Source of the DNA: Bradyrhizobium sp. AZCC 2262
GTDB taxonomy: Bacteria; Pseudomonadota; Alphaproteobacteria; Rhizobiales; Xanthobacteraceae
DNA length: 64,000 nt
Reading direction: 5' to 3'
Assembly (NCBI RefSeq): GCF_036924535.1
Contig: NZ_JAZHRT010000001.1
Span: 9,228,501 to 9,292,500 of the forward strand
The notes beneath the pieces are model-generated. The model did no database searches. It was not told where the DNA came from and was given only the letters and a program-made list of their open reading frames with translations. Numbering within the stretch: the stretch's first letter is position 1; each line of letters begins with the position of its first letter. Below, piece by piece: positions 28,810 through 37,521 of the stretch. The translations under genes were made by a program, and so were the position numbers.

Positions 28810-29785
28810 GCTGACCGTCAAGACACTGCACCGGCATGCCTGAAATCATCGACTGCAGCGCCGCCTCGAACGCCGACAAGGTCGCCAGCACTTCGGCTTC
28901 CCGCACCGGGAACGGGTTCTCGTTCTCGATGCTGCCTGCGAAAGCGTCGAGCTCGGCACGCAGCACGTCTGTCGCGGGGTAGGTGAGCCGTTGCGGCGCA
29001 GCACCGCTCTTTCGCAGCATCATTGTCGTTTCATCCAGCACCTCGGCGGAGCCTTTCGTCCCGAACAGGTGAACGCGCCAGTAAAACGGCGTGGCGCGGA
29101 CGGTGGCAAGGGTGCCGGTGACACCGTTGACAAAATCCAGAGCCACGACGGCCGTATCGATCGGCGGCGGACCGACCTCGCGCTGACGCAGCCGGGCATA
29201 GACCCGCTCCACCGGCCCCAGCATGCTGACGAAGGCGTCGAGCACATGCAGGCCGGCGCCGGTCAAACCGCCGCCGGGCGATTCCTCCGGCGACAACCGC
29301 CATCCGCTGGTGATCTTCTGGGAGTTTTCGTTGCTGTTGTGCCCCTCGACGTGGAGGATCGTCCCGAGCTGGCCGCTCGCGAATGTTTCATGCAACGCGC
29401 GTATCGATGGCCAGAAGCGCCGGTTATGGCCGACGGCGAGGATGACCCCGGCCGCGCGGCAGGCGCCGAACATCCGTGCGGCGTCCGCGCAAGTCAGCGC
29501 CAGCGGCTTCTCACAAAAAATCTGCTTTCGCGCCGCCGCGCAGGCGATCACCTGCGCCGGATGCAGCGAATGCGGCGTCGCGAGCAGGACCGCGCCGATC
29601 GTGTCGTCGGCGAGGACCGCATCGAGATCGGCGGTCAAGCCGAGATCATGCCGGGCACAAAATTCCTTTGCCGCTGTCACGTCAGGCTCGACGGCGCGAA
29701 CGATTTTCAGCTGTGGGTGATCAGCGGCGGCTTCGACCAGCTTGCGGCCCCAGCGGCCGAGACCGGCAATGGCGGCGCGGATCAT
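28799..29785 (-). CDS. Gfo/Idh/MocA family oxidoreductase
   Basis: 328 residues. The N-terminal Rossmann fold starts AAIAGLGRWGRKLVEAA and includes the family motif EKPLALTCADAARM. The C-terminal sheet domain has GGGLTGAGLHVLDAF. Members reduce or oxidise hydroxyl or keto groups on sugars and related acids using NAD(P). It overlaps the dehydrogenase gene upstream by four bases and the GntR gene downstream, so expression is linked. Substrate unknown, presumably shared with the pathway of the divergent operon. Confidence 0.9.
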   Translation of the reverse strand: MIRAAIAGLGRWGRKLVEAAADHPQLKIVRAVEPDVTAAKEFCARHDLGLTADLDAVLADDTIGAVLLATPHSLHPAQVIACAAARKQIFCEKPLALTCADAARMFGACRAAGVILAVGHNRRFWPSIRALHETFASGQLGTILHVEGHNSNENSQKITSGWRLSPEESPGGGLTGAGLHVLDAFVSMLGPVERVYARLRQREVGPPPIDTAVVALDFVNGVTGTLATVRATPFYWRVHLFGTKGSAEVLDETTMMLRKSGAAPQRLTYPATDVLRAELDAFAGSIENENPFPVREAEVLATLSAFEAALQSMISGMPVQCLDGQHGR

Positions 29786-30675
29786 CGCAAAACCTCCGGT
29801 GAGGCGGGCGGCCGCCGGATTGCCTCGATGACCGCGGCGCTGTCGCGGTCAGGTCCCTCGAGTGCGATCGCCGTGCGCAAAAGTTCGGCCTGAATGGTGG
29901 TGAGTGGGAGATGCATGCCGCATCGCCCCGCTTGCTCGATGATCAACTCGGCATCCTTCAATGTCTGCGCGATATGTGACTGCGGCCGATAATCCCGCGT
30001 CAACATCTTCTCGCCCTTGGTGTCCATGACGCGGGAATAGGCGGCCGATTGCCGCGCCGCCGCCAGGAATGCGTGTCCATCGAGCCCCAGGCGTTCGGCA
30101 AACGCTAGTCCCTCGGCCAACGCTGCGCGGTTGTTCTGCAGGATCAGATTGATCGCGAGCTTGGCCCGGCTGGCATCGCCGATCGCGCCGAAGCGCAGGC
30201 TGCGCGGGCAGAGAATATTCAGGAGTCCGCCGACCTGGTCGAGGACGGCGTCGTCGCCGGCCAGCAGTGCCGTGGCGGTGCCGTTTAGCACTTCGATGCT
30301 GGTGCCGGATATCGGCGCCTCCAGCAGCGGAAGGCCGGCGCGTGATGCGCGCTCGGCAATCCCGATGATCTCGCCGGGTCCGCAGGTCGTGATGCAGATC
30401 ACGACCGGCCGTGCGGCACCCGCGCCATCATCGATTTCACCGAACAGCGCCTCGACCTGTTCGCCGCTATAGACGGCGACGATGATCGTTCGAGAACACG
30501 CGGCGAGTTCGCGCACTGATGTCGCCACCCTGCCGCCGGTGGCTTTGAACATCCCGCATCTGAACGGGTCGATATCAAAGCCGACCAGGGGTATCTTCGC
30601 ATCGACCAGCCGCGCGGACAGCGCGAAGCCCATCAGGCCCAGTCCGACGATCCCGACCGGCGTATCCGCTGTCAT
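29782..30675 (-). CDS. 3-hydroxyisobutyrate dehydrogenase-like NAD(P)-dependent oxidoreductase
   Basis: 297 residues. The N-terminal NAD-binding motif is GIVGLGLMGFALSARLV, followed by the beta-hydroxyacid dehydrogenase substrate loop LEAPISGTSIEVLNGTATALLAGD and a KLAINLILQNNRAALAEGL helix that positions the catalytic lysine. It should oxidise a beta-hydroxy acid or reduce the corresponding semialdehyde. It overlaps the Gfo/Idh/MocA gene by four bases and lies 21 bases downstream of the Bug gene. Confidence 0.9.
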   Translation of the reverse strand: MTADTPVGIVGLGLMGFALSARLVDAKIPLVGFDIDPFRCGMFKATGGRVATSVRELAACSRTIIVAVYSGEQVEALFGEIDDGAGAARPVVICITTCGPGEIIGIAERASRAGLPLLEAPISGTSIEVLNGTATALLAGDDAVLDQVGGLLNILCPRSLRFGAIGDASRAKLAINLILQNNRAALAEGLAFAERLGLDGHAFLAAARQSAAYSRVMDTKGEKMLTRDYRPQSHIAQTLKDAELIIEQAGRCGMHLPLTTIQAELLRTAIALEGPDRDSAAVIEAIRRPPASPEVLR

Positions 30676-30696
30676 GATGCGACCGCCATGGCGCGA

Positions 30697-31659
30697 CTAT
30701 TTGGCTTCAATGCCGGCGGCCTTGGCATCCGCCGTCCACCGCGTGATTTCGCTGCGGATGAAGGCGCCAAATTCGGCCGGTGGCATCGGGGAGACGACCA
30801 TGCCGAGGCTCGCAAGCCTTTCCCGCACGGCCGGCGTCGACAGGATTTTCTCGGTGACGGTGTAGAGCCGGTTGACGATCGGCTCCGGCGTGTTCGCGGG
30901 CGCCAGCAGCCCGTACCAGATCGTGGCCTCGAAGCCCGGCATGGCCTCGGCGAGCGCGGGCAGGTCCGGGGTCAGTTCGTTTCGCTTCGGCGAGGTCACG
31001 CCGATGCCGCGCAGCGTGCCGCCCTGCATTTGCGGGATCGCGACCGAAAAATCCGCAAACGCGAGATCGATCACGCCCGAGATCACGTCGGTGACCGCCA
31101 GCGGCACGCCGCGATACGACGCCGAGGTGATCGTCATGCCGCCTCGGCTTTGCAGTTGCGCATTCGATATCTGCGACGCGCCGGAGCCGTAGCCGGCTGT
31201 CATGTTCGGGTGGGCTTTTGCGTATTCCATGAATTGCTTGAGATCCTTGGCCGGGAAGTCCGGTTTCACCAGCAGCACCATCGCGGTCGTGATGGTGCGG
31301 ATGATCGGCGCAAAATCCCTGGCGGGATCGTAGGGCAGATTTTTCAGCATCGCGACGTTGCTGGCCTGCGTCGTGTTGGTTCCCATCAGCAGGGTGTAAC
31401 CGTCAGGCGCACTGCGCGCGACCTCTTGCGCGCCGAGACTGCCGAGCGCGCCGCTGCGGTTCTCGATCACGACCGTCTGTCCCAGCTCTTCCTGCAGGCG
31501 CTGGCCGATCAGGCGCGCGACCTGATCGGGACCGGCGCCGGCGGGAAACGGCACGATGATCTTGATCTGCCGCGTCGGATAGTCGTCGGCGGCCTTCGCG
31601 AGCGGCCCCGCAAGTCCGAGCAGGACCAGACCGGCGAGAACGTGGAATCGCAGCTTCAT
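30697..31659 (-). CDS. Bug/TctC family binding protein
   Basis: 320 residues from ATG 31659, which has GGAGG upstream and begins a signal peptide (MKLRFHVLAGLVLLGLAG to AKAADD); frames extending to 31815 add unrelated residues. Typical motifs: YPTRQIKIIVPFPAGAGPDQVARLIG, SAPDGYTLLMGTNTTQASNVAM, YGSGASQISNAQL. It is the first gene of the leftward operon, next to the divergent operator region, and so probably brings in the pathway substrate. No permease genes accompany it. Confidence 0.93.
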   Translation of the reverse strand: MKLRFHVLAGLVLLGLAGPLAKAADDYPTRQIKIIVPFPAGAGPDQVARLIGQRLQEELGQTVVIENRSGALGSLGAQEVARSAPDGYTLLMGTNTTQASNVAMLKNLPYDPARDFAPIIRTITTAMVLLVKPDFPAKDLKQFMEYAKAHPNMTAGYGSGASQISNAQLQSRGGMTITSASYRGVPLAVTDVISGVIDLAFADFSVAIPQMQGGTLRGIGVTSPKRNELTPDLPALAEAMPGFEATIWYGLLAPANTPEPIVNRLYTVTEKILSTPAVRERLASLGMVVSPMPPAEFGAFIRSEITRWTADAKAAGIEAK

Positions 31660-31712
31660 CCTGTTTCCTCCAGCCATGGTCAGCGAAATCTCTTCACGGA
31701 TTTCTGAGCTGG

Positions 31713-31804
31713 ATTTATACGGACAAATGGCTAAGCTGTGCAAGATATGTGGCACAAAATTGCTATTTGGTCGATTGGGCCGCTCTTTAAATGACCGTAT
31801 AAAT
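31713..31804. promoter_or_regulatory. Divergent promoter region with 12-bp inverted repeat
   Basis: ATTTATACGGAC (31713-31724) and GACCGTATAAAT (31793-31804) are inverted copies with one mismatch, 68 bases apart, in the 182-base gap between the Bug gene and the divergent decarboxylase gene. The core TATACGG/CCGTATA is a plausible half-site arrangement for the GntR regulator; one site would face each promoter. Confidence 0.5.
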
Positions 31805-31841
31805 AAAGTCACCAAGCCAACGCCGCGCGGAGGAGCTCGAA

Positions 31842-32237
31842 TTGGACACCAGCGAACTGTACGCGCGAGGCCTGCGCCGGCGCAAAAAGCTGTTCGGCGA
31901 GGCCGATGTGGCCGAACGCATGGCAGCAGCAGGCGAATTCGGGGCGCCGCTGCAGAACATCATCAATGCCTATGTCTATGGCGACGTCTGGGAGCGGCCG
32001 GCCCTCACCGACGCGATGCGCAGCCTGGTGATGCTCGGCATGATGGCTGCCAGCAGCAAGCCTGCCGAATTCCGCGTCCACGCCAAGGGTGCGCTGGCGA
32101 ACGGCTGCACGGCCGCGCAGGTTCAGGATGTCCTGCTGCTGGTGGCGATGTATTGCGGCGTGCCGGCCGCGATCGAGCCGACGCGTATCGCCGCTGAAAT
32201 CTTCGGCGAAGTTGCCGACCCTGCAGCGAAGTCGTAG
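31842..32237 (+). CDS. Carboxymuconolactone decarboxylase family protein
   Basis: 131 residues from a TTG start preceded by GGAGGAG six bases away. The sequence matches gamma-carboxymuconolactone decarboxylase (PcaC) more than AhpD: RRKKLFGEADVAER, SLVMLGMMAA, HAKGALANGCTAAQVQDVLLLVAMYCGVPAAIEPTR, with the histidine of the PcaC active site (H-A-K-G-A-L). It lacks the CxxC pair of peroxidase-type members. It would decarboxylate or isomerise a lactone or oxo-acid intermediate. First gene of the rightward operon. Confidence 0.88.
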   Translation: MDTSELYARGLRRRKKLFGEADVAERMAAAGEFGAPLQNIINAYVYGDVWERPALTDAMRSLVMLGMMAASSKPAEFRVHAKGALANGCTAAQVQDVLLLVAMYCGVPAAIEPTRIAAEIFGEVADPAAKS

Positions 32238-32384
32238 GCGGACGGCTGTACCGGATATGATTCCTGCAGACCCGCTATGCTGCGCTGCTAAACGGCCGCC
32301 AAACCCTTGCGCCGGAGGGTTATCGGCGGCACATTTGCGCGCGCGACGCCAAGATCGCCGAAACGAAAAGCCTGAGGAAGCTCC

Positions 32385-33446
32385 ATGGCGGCCACGCGGA
32401 TCGACTGCGATATTCATCCCGCGGTGGGCGGAACCCGCACCACGCTGCTGCCCTATCTCGACGACCACTGGAAAGAGCAGGTGGTCAGCCGCGCCATCGA
32501 CGGCCTCGATCTCAACTCCTATCCGCCCAACATGCCGTTCTCGGGGCGCGCCGATTGGCGGCCGGCCAAGGGCAAGCCCGGCTGCGAGCTTGCGATGGTG
32601 CAGCGCGGCGCGTTCGACCAGCTCGGTTCGAGCCATGCGATCTGCAACGTCGTCTACGGCGCGCAGGCGGTGTTCGATTCCTACATGGCGGCCGGCTTCT
32701 GCAAGGCGATCAACGACTGGATCGCGGCCGAATGGTTGTCGAAGGATTCTCGGCTGAGCGCCTCGATCGTGGTGCCGATGCAGGCGCCTGATCTGGCCGT
32801 CGAAGAAATCGAGCGGCGCGCCGCTGACAATCGCTTCGTCTCCGTCCTCGTGCTGGCGCAGGGCGACAGCCTGCTCGGCAAGCGGCACTTCTGGCCGGTC
32901 TGGCAGGCAGCCGAAAAGCACAAGCTGCCGGTCGCGATCCACGCCGGCAGCGCCTATCGCGGCGCGCCGAGTTCGATCGGCTGGCCGTCCTATCGCTACG
33001 AATATTATCTCGCCGAAGCGCAGGCGTTCCAGGCGCAGATTTTGAGCCTGGTCTATGAAGGCGTGTTCGGTAAATTTCCCGGGCTGAAAGTCGTGCTGAT
33101 GGAATCGGGCGTGAGCTGGCTGCCGGCCTTCATGTGGCGCGCCAACAAGACCTGGCGCGGCGTCCGCGTCGAGGTGCCCTGGGTCGAGCGCGAGCCGGCT
33201 TCGATCATCCGCGACCATATCCGCGTCACCATGCAGCCGTTCGACGGTCCGCCCGATGCCGCAGGCGTTGCCGACGTCATCGAGCAGATCGGCTCCGACA
33301 AGATGTTCCTGTTTGCGTCGGACTATCCGCACTGGCAGTTCGACGGCGACGACCCGGTGCCGCCGCATCTGCCTGCCAGCATTGTCTCGCGCATGTGCGC
33401 CGATAATCCGCTTGAAACCTTCCCGCGGCTGAAGCTCGCGGCTTGA
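32385..33446 (+). CDS. Amidohydrolase family protein, ACMSD-like
   Basis: 353 residues. The metal motif IDCDIHPAVGG opens the TIM-barrel; other expected ligands are VAIHAGSAYRG and the terminal FASDYPHWQFDGDD. This set is typical of the amidohydrolase_2 group that includes 2-amino-3-carboxymuconate semialdehyde decarboxylase and related non-oxidative decarboxylases and hydrolases. It lies 147 bases after the decarboxylase-like gene and 24 bases before a paralogue. Confidence 0.9.
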   Translation: MAATRIDCDIHPAVGGTRTTLLPYLDDHWKEQVVSRAIDGLDLNSYPPNMPFSGRADWRPAKGKPGCELAMVQRGAFDQLGSSHAICNVVYGAQAVFDSYMAAGFCKAINDWIAAEWLSKDSRLSASIVVPMQAPDLAVEEIERRAADNRFVSVLVLAQGDSLLGKRHFWPVWQAAEKHKLPVAIHAGSAYRGAPSSIGWPSYRYEYYLAEAQAFQAQILSLVYEGVFGKFPGLKVVLMESGVSWLPAFMWRANKTWRGVRVEVPWVEREPASIIRDHIRVTMQPFDGPPDAAGVADVIEQIGSDKMFLFASDYPHWQFDGDDPVPPHLPASIVSRMCADNPLETFPRLKLAA

Positions 33447-33470
33447 GCCAGAATACACAAGGAGGATCGC

Positions 33471-34583
33471 ATGAGTGATGTCATCGACCGCCCCATCCTC
33501 GCCGAGGAAGCCGCCGCCAAAAGCCGCCTGCGTATCATCGATTGCGACGTGCATCCGAGTATCCACGCGCATTCCGATATCGAACAGTTCATGCCGAAGC
33601 GCTGGCAGGAGCATCTTCGCACCTATGGCAGCCATCTGCGCACGCCCTATATCGGCACCACGCCGTATCCGCGCTCTTCGCCGTTGATCGCGCGCCGCGA
33701 TGCCTGGCCGCCGACCGGCGGGCCTCCGGGCTCCGATCTTGATTTCATGCGCAAGCAGCATCTCGATCCGCTCGATATCGAGTATGGCATTCTGCAGGTG
33801 CTCGATCTCTTTATCTTCTCGCAGCAGAATCTTGAGTTCGGCGCCGCGATCCAGCGCGCCATCAACGACTGGCAGCTCGCGTTCTGGTCCGACCGCGATC
33901 CGCGATTGAAGGCCTCCATCCTCGCCGGTCAGGACGACACGCAGCTTGCGATCGCCGAGATCGAGCGCTGCGCGAAAATCGGCCGCTATGTCCAGATCAA
34001 TGTCTGCCCGCGCGCCAACGAGCCGCTCGGCCGCCGGCGCTACTGGCCGATCTACGCACGCGCGCAGGAGCTCGGCCTGCCGCTCGGCATTCATGTCGGC
34101 GGCTATGGCGGGCACGCGCCGACCGGCGGCGGCTGGCCGTCTTATTATGCCGAGGAGCACCAGTCGAACGCGCACACCATGGCGGCGCAGCTCACCAGCC
34201 TCGTGCTCGAAGGCGTTCCCGAACGCTTCCCGAACCTCAAGATTATTTTCATCGAGGGCGGTTTCGGCTGGATCCCGTCGGCGACGTGGCGGATGGATCG
34301 GCATTTCGAGGCCTTCCGCAGCGAGGTGCCGCATCTCAAGCGCAGGCCATCGGAGTATGTGAAGGAGCATTTCTGGTTCACGACGCAGCCGATCGACGAG
34401 CCAGATGAAGGCAAGCATCTGCGCTCGCTGATCGAATGGGTCGGCGTCGACCGCCTGCTGTTCTCGTCGGACTATCCGCACTGGGATTTCGACGATCCGC
34501 GCTACGCCTTCAGGACGCCGCTGACCGAGACCGAACGCCGCAAGATCTTTAACGGCAACGCGCGCGCGCTCTACAAGCTCTGA
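33471..34583 (+). CDS. Amidohydrolase family protein, ACMSD-like, second copy
   Basis: 370 residues with RIIDCDVHPSIHAHSDIEQF, LGIHVGGYGGHAP and FSSDYPHWDFDDPRYAF. The architecture matches the preceding gene, so the two probably arose by duplication and may form a heteromeric enzyme or catalyse successive steps. An AGGAGG-like site lies ahead of the ATG. Eighteen bases separate it from the Rieske gene. Confidence 0.9.
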   Translation: MSDVIDRPILAEEAAAKSRLRIIDCDVHPSIHAHSDIEQFMPKRWQEHLRTYGSHLRTPYIGTTPYPRSSPLIARRDAWPPTGGPPGSDLDFMRKQHLDPLDIEYGILQVLDLFIFSQQNLEFGAAIQRAINDWQLAFWSDRDPRLKASILAGQDDTQLAIAEIERCAKIGRYVQINVCPRANEPLGRRRYWPIYARAQELGLPLGIHVGGYGGHAPTGGGWPSYYAEEHQSNAHTMAAQLTSLVLEGVPERFPNLKIIFIEGGFGWIPSATWRMDRHFEAFRSEVPHLKRRPSEYVKEHFWFTTQPIDEPDEGKHLRSLIEWVGVDRLLFSSDYPHWDFDDPRYAFRTPLTETERRKIFNGNARALYKL

Positions 34584-34600
34584 TCGGCGACAAGGAAAAC

Positions 34601-35014
34601 ATGACCCGGCACATCGTCGCCCGCACCTCGGACATCCCGCCCGGCGGCAACAAGGTTTTCGGCGTCGACGGCCGCGACATCGTCGTGTTCCACGTCAACG
34701 GCGAGTTCTTCGCGCTGCTCAATCGCTGCCCGCATGCGGGTGCGCCGCTGGAGAAGGCCGCCTGCGTCGCGCGACTGACCTCGCCGGAGCCGGGCGTCTA
34801 CGAACGTTCGCGCGTCGGCGAGTTGTTGCGCTGCGCGTGGCACGGCTGGGAATTCGACATGCGCAATGGGCAATCCTGGTTCGATCCGAAGCGGGTGAAG
34901 ATCCGCTCTTATCCGGTCTCGGTCGAGAGCGGCGAGGTGTTGCAGAAGGGGCCGTATGTGGCGGAAACCTTCCCGGTTCATGTCGAAGACAGCTACGTCA
35001 TCATCGAGACTTAG
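34601..35014 (+). CDS. Rieske [2Fe-2S] ferredoxin-like protein
   Basis: 137 residues with the cluster ligands CPHAG (Cys and His) and CAWHGWEFD, the spacing of Rieske ferredoxins and oxygenase N-terminal domains. No oxygenase catalytic domain follows, so it should act as an electron carrier for an aromatic-ring oxygenase or with one of the neighbouring enzymes. Its last 21 bases before the stop are duplicated at 36341, and the stop now present (TAG 35012-35014) belongs to an inserted segment; the original TGA lies at 36363-36365. The final residues Y-V-I-I-E-T are unchanged either way. Confidence 0.9.
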   Translation: MTRHIVARTSDIPPGGNKVFGVDGRDIVVFHVNGEFFALLNRCPHAGAPLEKAACVARLTSPEPGVYERSRVGELLRCAWHGWEFDMRNGQSWFDPKRVKIRSYPVSVESGEVLQKGPYVAETFPVHVEDSYVIIET

Positions 35015-36361
35015 CTGTAACGCCTGTCCGGCGCGATTCTGTCCCGCCGAAGTTATGGATGACGATCTTACTCCTCATCCCCAGCCAAAATTTGGTGTGT
35101 AACTCTATAAAATCACGAGATTCTAGATCGCTTAGAGCCCCAAGAGCGTATGATTGTATTGGGTCAATACTGCAGTGATAAGTTGAATATTGATACTATA
35201 ATACGAACTTGATTCTCAAGTTGGCGAGCTTCCCACATGGCGGTCAAGAAAGTATTTTTCGCGTATCCTTCAAGTCAAACGGAAGTGATGCAGGCCGCTA
35301 AAGGCGCGGGACGTCTGGTTGCAAGTCGAGGTAACGAAATCTATTTGCGTCTTTGGGTCGAGAACGATATCGCCGGCCGACCACTTACTGATCCGATTTT
35401 CCAAGAGATTCATCAATGCGATATTCTGTTTGCAGACGTCACAACCGTAAATTTTAATGTGACGTTCGAGATCGGATACGCGATTGGCCTCGGAAAACGT
35501 GTCCACATTACCCGCAACACGAATTTCCGCCGAGAAGTGGAGCTAATTGATAAAATTGGCGTATTCGACACCCTAGGGTTCGAGCCATATTCCAATGAGG
35601 AAGACCTAGCGAGGATGATACTTGACGCCAATAGTGATGGGGCGATCAGGTTAAGTTCCGTACTAAATGTTAAAGCGCCAATCTATGTGTTGAACACGCC
35701 GACTACGGGTCAAGCAATGTTGGCGATTGTTTCGCGCATTAAGAAAGCTCGACTCGGTTTCAGGAGTTTCTTTCCACAAGAAGAGCCGCGTCTATCCGCC
35801 ATCAAGGCGGTGGATGACGTTTCTGCCTCGTTGGGCGTGGTCGTTCCGTTGCTATCTAAAGACTTTGCTGACGCTGACATTCATAATATGCGCGCCGCGT
35901 TTGTTGCGGGCGTCGCTCTTGCTATGGCGAAAGCCACAGTTATCCTTCAGCCATCAAACGGTCCTGCCCCGCTTGATGTTCGCGATCTTGTTAAGACTTA
36001 TGCTCGGTCGGAAGACATAGCTGATCAAATAGGTGAATTGGCCCTCGACGTTACGGAGAGACTGCAAGCGGTCGAACCTCTACCAATTCCTACAGGTAAT
36101 TTCCTAGCGCAGCTTTCCCTAGGCGACCCTATTGCCGAGAACGAATTTCAAACTTTGGGAAAGTATTTCTTGCGGACTGATGAATTCGGTCGAGCCTCGC
36201 GGGGTGAGGTCAATATAGTATTAGGGCGCAAAGGGGCCGGCAAAACTGCCTTGTTTTCTCAATTGCGTAACGAAAAGAGAGAAAATTCACAAAACATCGT
36301 CGTTGACCTGAAGCCTGAGGGATATCAGCCTCATCAGGCTCAGCTACGTCATCATCGAGAC
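34990..36361. mobile_element. Insert flanked by 21-bp direct repeats at the Rieske gene 3' end
   Basis: The 21 bases at 34990-35010 recur exactly at 36341-36361; the next bases differ (TTAGC against GTGAGG). Reading through the right copy gives S-Y-V-I-I-E-T then TGA, the same end as the Rieske protein. The segment between is visibly AT-richer than both flanks and holds one truncated gene, no integrase and no inverted ends. It therefore looks like an integrated element reduced by deletion, or a foreign fragment captured at a staggered break. Confidence 0.8.
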
Positions 36362-36439
36362 GTGAGGCGCCGGCGCCAGCCTGTCCTGATACGAAGATAT
36401 CCTCTCATTTTGATCTCACGCAAAGGAGCCATTCCATGA
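35237..36439 (+). pseudogene. TIR/nucleoside deoxyribosyltransferase-like protein with P-loop, C-terminally truncated
   Basis: The first ~365 residues are a coherent protein. An N-terminal Rossmann-like domain has KVFFAYPSSQ and DVTTVNFNVTFEIGYAIGLGKRV, the E-containing strand-helix of nucleoside 2-deoxyribosyltransferase/TIR-like folds. A second similar domain has LGVVVPLLS and FVAGVALAMAKATVIL. Then comes a linker and a Walker A, VLGRKGAGKTALFSQL, followed by VVDLKPEGYQ, resembling large P-loop ATPases of the Sll1717 type. After Q the frame crosses the right 21-bp repeat and continues 35 arginine-rich residues that are out-of-frame host DNA. The ATPase core and everything after are lost. 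Intact relatives often sit in anti-phage islands. AT-rich upstream region 35015-35236. Confidence 0.75.
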
Positions 36440-37410
36440 CGCACGCCATTCGCTTCCACAAAACAGGCGGTCCCGAAGTTCTGGTCTGGGAAGAGGTCGC
36501 GGTCGGAAAACCCGGTCCGGGCGAGGCACGCATCCGCCACACCGCGGTCGGGCTGAACTTCGTCGACATCTACAATCGTTCAGGACTTTATCCGGCTCAG
36601 TTGCCGAGTGGCCTCGGGGGCGAGGCGGCCGGCGTGGTCGAGGAAGTTGGTTCCGGCGTCACCGATCTGAAGCCCGGCGATCGCATTTGCTATGGCAGCG
36701 CGCCGATCGGCGCCTATGCCGAAGCGCGGTTGATCCCGGCCGATCGGCTGCTCAAGCTGCCTGATGGCGTCGACGACAAGACCGCGGCGGCGATGATGCT
36801 GAAAGGCCTGACGACGCAATACCTGATCCGCCAGGTCTATCGGGTCAAGGCGGGAGACACGATCCTGCTGCACGCCGCGGCCGGCGGCGTCGGCCTGATC
36901 CTCAGCCAATGGGCCAAGCATCTTGGCGCCACCGTCATCGGTACCGTCGGCAGCGACGAGAAGGCAAAGCTCGCCAAGGCCCATGGCTGCGCCCACACCA
37001 TCGTTTACACGCGCGAGGATTTCGCCAAACGCGTCGATGAGATCACCGGCGGCAAGAAGGTGCCCGTCGTGTACGATTCCGTCGGCAAGGACACGTTCCT
37101 GAAATCGCTGGACTGCCTGGCTCCAACCGGCGTCGCCGCGCTGTTCGGGGCATCCTCCGGCGCGGTCGATCCGCTCAACCTCGGCCTGCTGGCGCAGAAG
37201 GGATCGCTGTTCGTCACGCGGCCGACGCTCAACACCTATGCCGCCAAGCGGGACAACCTCGTCGCCATGGCGAACGAACTGTTCGATGTCGTGAAATCAG
37301 GCGCGGTCAAGATCGAGGTGCATCAGACCTATCCGCTGAAGGACGCGGCGAAGGCGCATGCCGATCTCGCCGCGCGCAAGACCACGGGCTCGACGGTTCT
37401 AACCGTGTGA
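36436..37410 (+). CDS. qor: Quinone oxidoreductase (zinc-free medium-chain dehydrogenase family)
   Basis: 324 residues. Typical QOR features: MTHAIRFHKTGGPEVLVWEEV, GLNFVDIYNRSGLY, GGEAAGVVEEVG, AAAGGVGLILSQWAKHLGATVIGTVG with the NADPH-binding AxxGxxG, and no zinc cysteine cluster. It would reduce quinones with NADPH. Before the insertion at 34990-36361 its start would have been 71 bases after the Rieske stop, so it was probably the last gene of the same operon; its ribosome site AAAGGAG at 36421 lies in host sequence. Confidence 0.93.
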   Translation: MTHAIRFHKTGGPEVLVWEEVAVGKPGPGEARIRHTAVGLNFVDIYNRSGLYPAQLPSGLGGEAAGVVEEVGSGVTDLKPGDRICYGSAPIGAYAEARLIPADRLLKLPDGVDDKTAAAMMLKGLTTQYLIRQVYRVKAGDTILLHAAAGGVGLILSQWAKHLGATVIGTVGSDEKAKLAKAHGCAHTIVYTREDFAKRVDEITGGKKVPVVYDSVGKDTFLKSLDCLAPTGVAALFGASSGAVDPLNLGLLAQKGSLFVTRPTLNTYAAKRDNLVAMANELFDVVKSGAVKIEVHQTYPLKDAAKAHADLAARKTTGSTVLTV

Positions 37411-37521
37411 CCGCCTTGCAGGGCGCGAACGCGCCCAGGAGAACGGTCGTGTCGCTCGCAAAATGGTAACCTCAGCGCGAGGCCGCGCCGAGGTCACCTG
37501 ACGATATCAGCCGATGCGCGA

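Noticed and set aside
31809..34481. Very long minus-strand open frame (890 codons)
   Set aside because: It is antisense to four well-supported genes and its residues are a mirror of GC-rich third positions; no family motifs.
36341..36439. C-terminal 35 residues of the P-loop gene as a real domain
   Set aside because: They are host DNA read out of frame after the right-hand 21-bp repeat.
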